Source: a bacterium (GTDB lineage: Bacteria > Bacillota > Bacilli > Lactobacillales > Streptococcaceae). From it: DNA of 64,000 bases. Each line of letters starts with the position of its first letter. The stretch's first letter is position 1. Both the position numbers and the translations under genes were made by a program. This document shows, one piece after another, positions 63,924-64,000 of the stretch. The stretch spans positions 179,882-243,881 of the forward strand of contig CAJNCY010000003.1 in NCBI GenBank assembly GCA_905221375.1, written 5' to 3'. The notes beneath the pieces are model-generated. The model was given only the letters and a program-made list of their open reading frames with translations, searched no databases and was not told where the DNA came from.

Positions 63924-64000
63924 GGCTCTATAATATTTGTAGTGGGTAAATCCCCTATAGATCTTATGGAGCCTATTTTTGTGTAGAAAAAAGTCCCATA
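63924..64000. mobile_element. ISL3-like element end, cut by window edge
   Basis: GGCTCTATAATATTTGTAGT and the following sequence match the left end at 41222 with few differences. Only 77 bases are visible, so it is unknown if the element is complete. Confidence 0.75.

Overview
The window is chromosomal DNA of a mitis-group Streptococcus, either S. pneumoniae or a very close relative such as S. pseudopneumoniae or S. mitis. The evidence is the choline-binding surface proteins, two BOX repeats, a histidine-triad (Pht) surface protein with AdcR-type zinc boxes, vicRKX, pyrR-pyrB-carA-carB, ISL3/IS1167-like ends and low G+C. The species is not decided by the sequence alone.

Positions 1 to about 29,510 are a siphovirus prophage integrated at the 3' end of a tRNA-Arg(CCT) gene; its other end lies outside the window. 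Nearly all of it is on the minus strand, so it reads right to left. The lysogeny block (integrase, a membrane-tethered HIRAN protein with a small partner, ImmA-like protease, CI-like repressor) is on the plus strand at 26,080-29,496. Facing it are the early genes: Cro-like protein, antirepressor, excisionase-like protein, DnaD-type replisome organizer with a candidate origin, DnaC-like loader, then many small accessory genes, a DNA methyltransferase, a MazG-like protein, YopX and an ArpU-type late regulator. The late genes follow: solo tyrosine recombinase, HNH nuclease, candidate cos region, small and large terminase, portal, protease, HK97 capsid, connectors, tail tube, frameshifted tail chaperones, tape measure, Dit and the start of a tail endopeptidase. 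Two small early genes carry in-frame stops, so the prophage shows some decay.

From 29,512 on is host DNA: tRNA-Arg, rplS with an L19-type leader, paired CrcB subunits, chorismate mutase, flavodoxin, pde2, rpmE2, a RelB/ParE-like toxin-antitoxin pair, then a surface cluster (Rgg regulator, choline-binding amidase, two choline-binding proteins, TM2 protein, lipoprotein). After ebfC and a deleted ISL3 relic come vicX-vicK-vicR, mutY, hup, degV-like, yitT-like, ribF, the pyrimidine operon with its PyrR attenuator, nth, a DUF177 gene, a small gene, an ABC-F gene and the Pht gene. The window ends in a second ISL3-like end.

The most notable points are: (1) a HIRAN domain joined through a duplicated linker to a membrane anchor in the lysogenic block; (2) a probable antibiotic-sensing attenuator (promoter, three-codon ORF, terminator) ahead of the ABC-F gene, split from it by a BOX element; (3) a 53-bp repeat, 51/53 identical, flanking a solo tyrosine recombinase and resembling a late promoter; (4) a lysogeny switch with two face-to-face promoters built from the same 21-bp sequence; (5) MutY and Nth both lacking iron-sulfur ligands.
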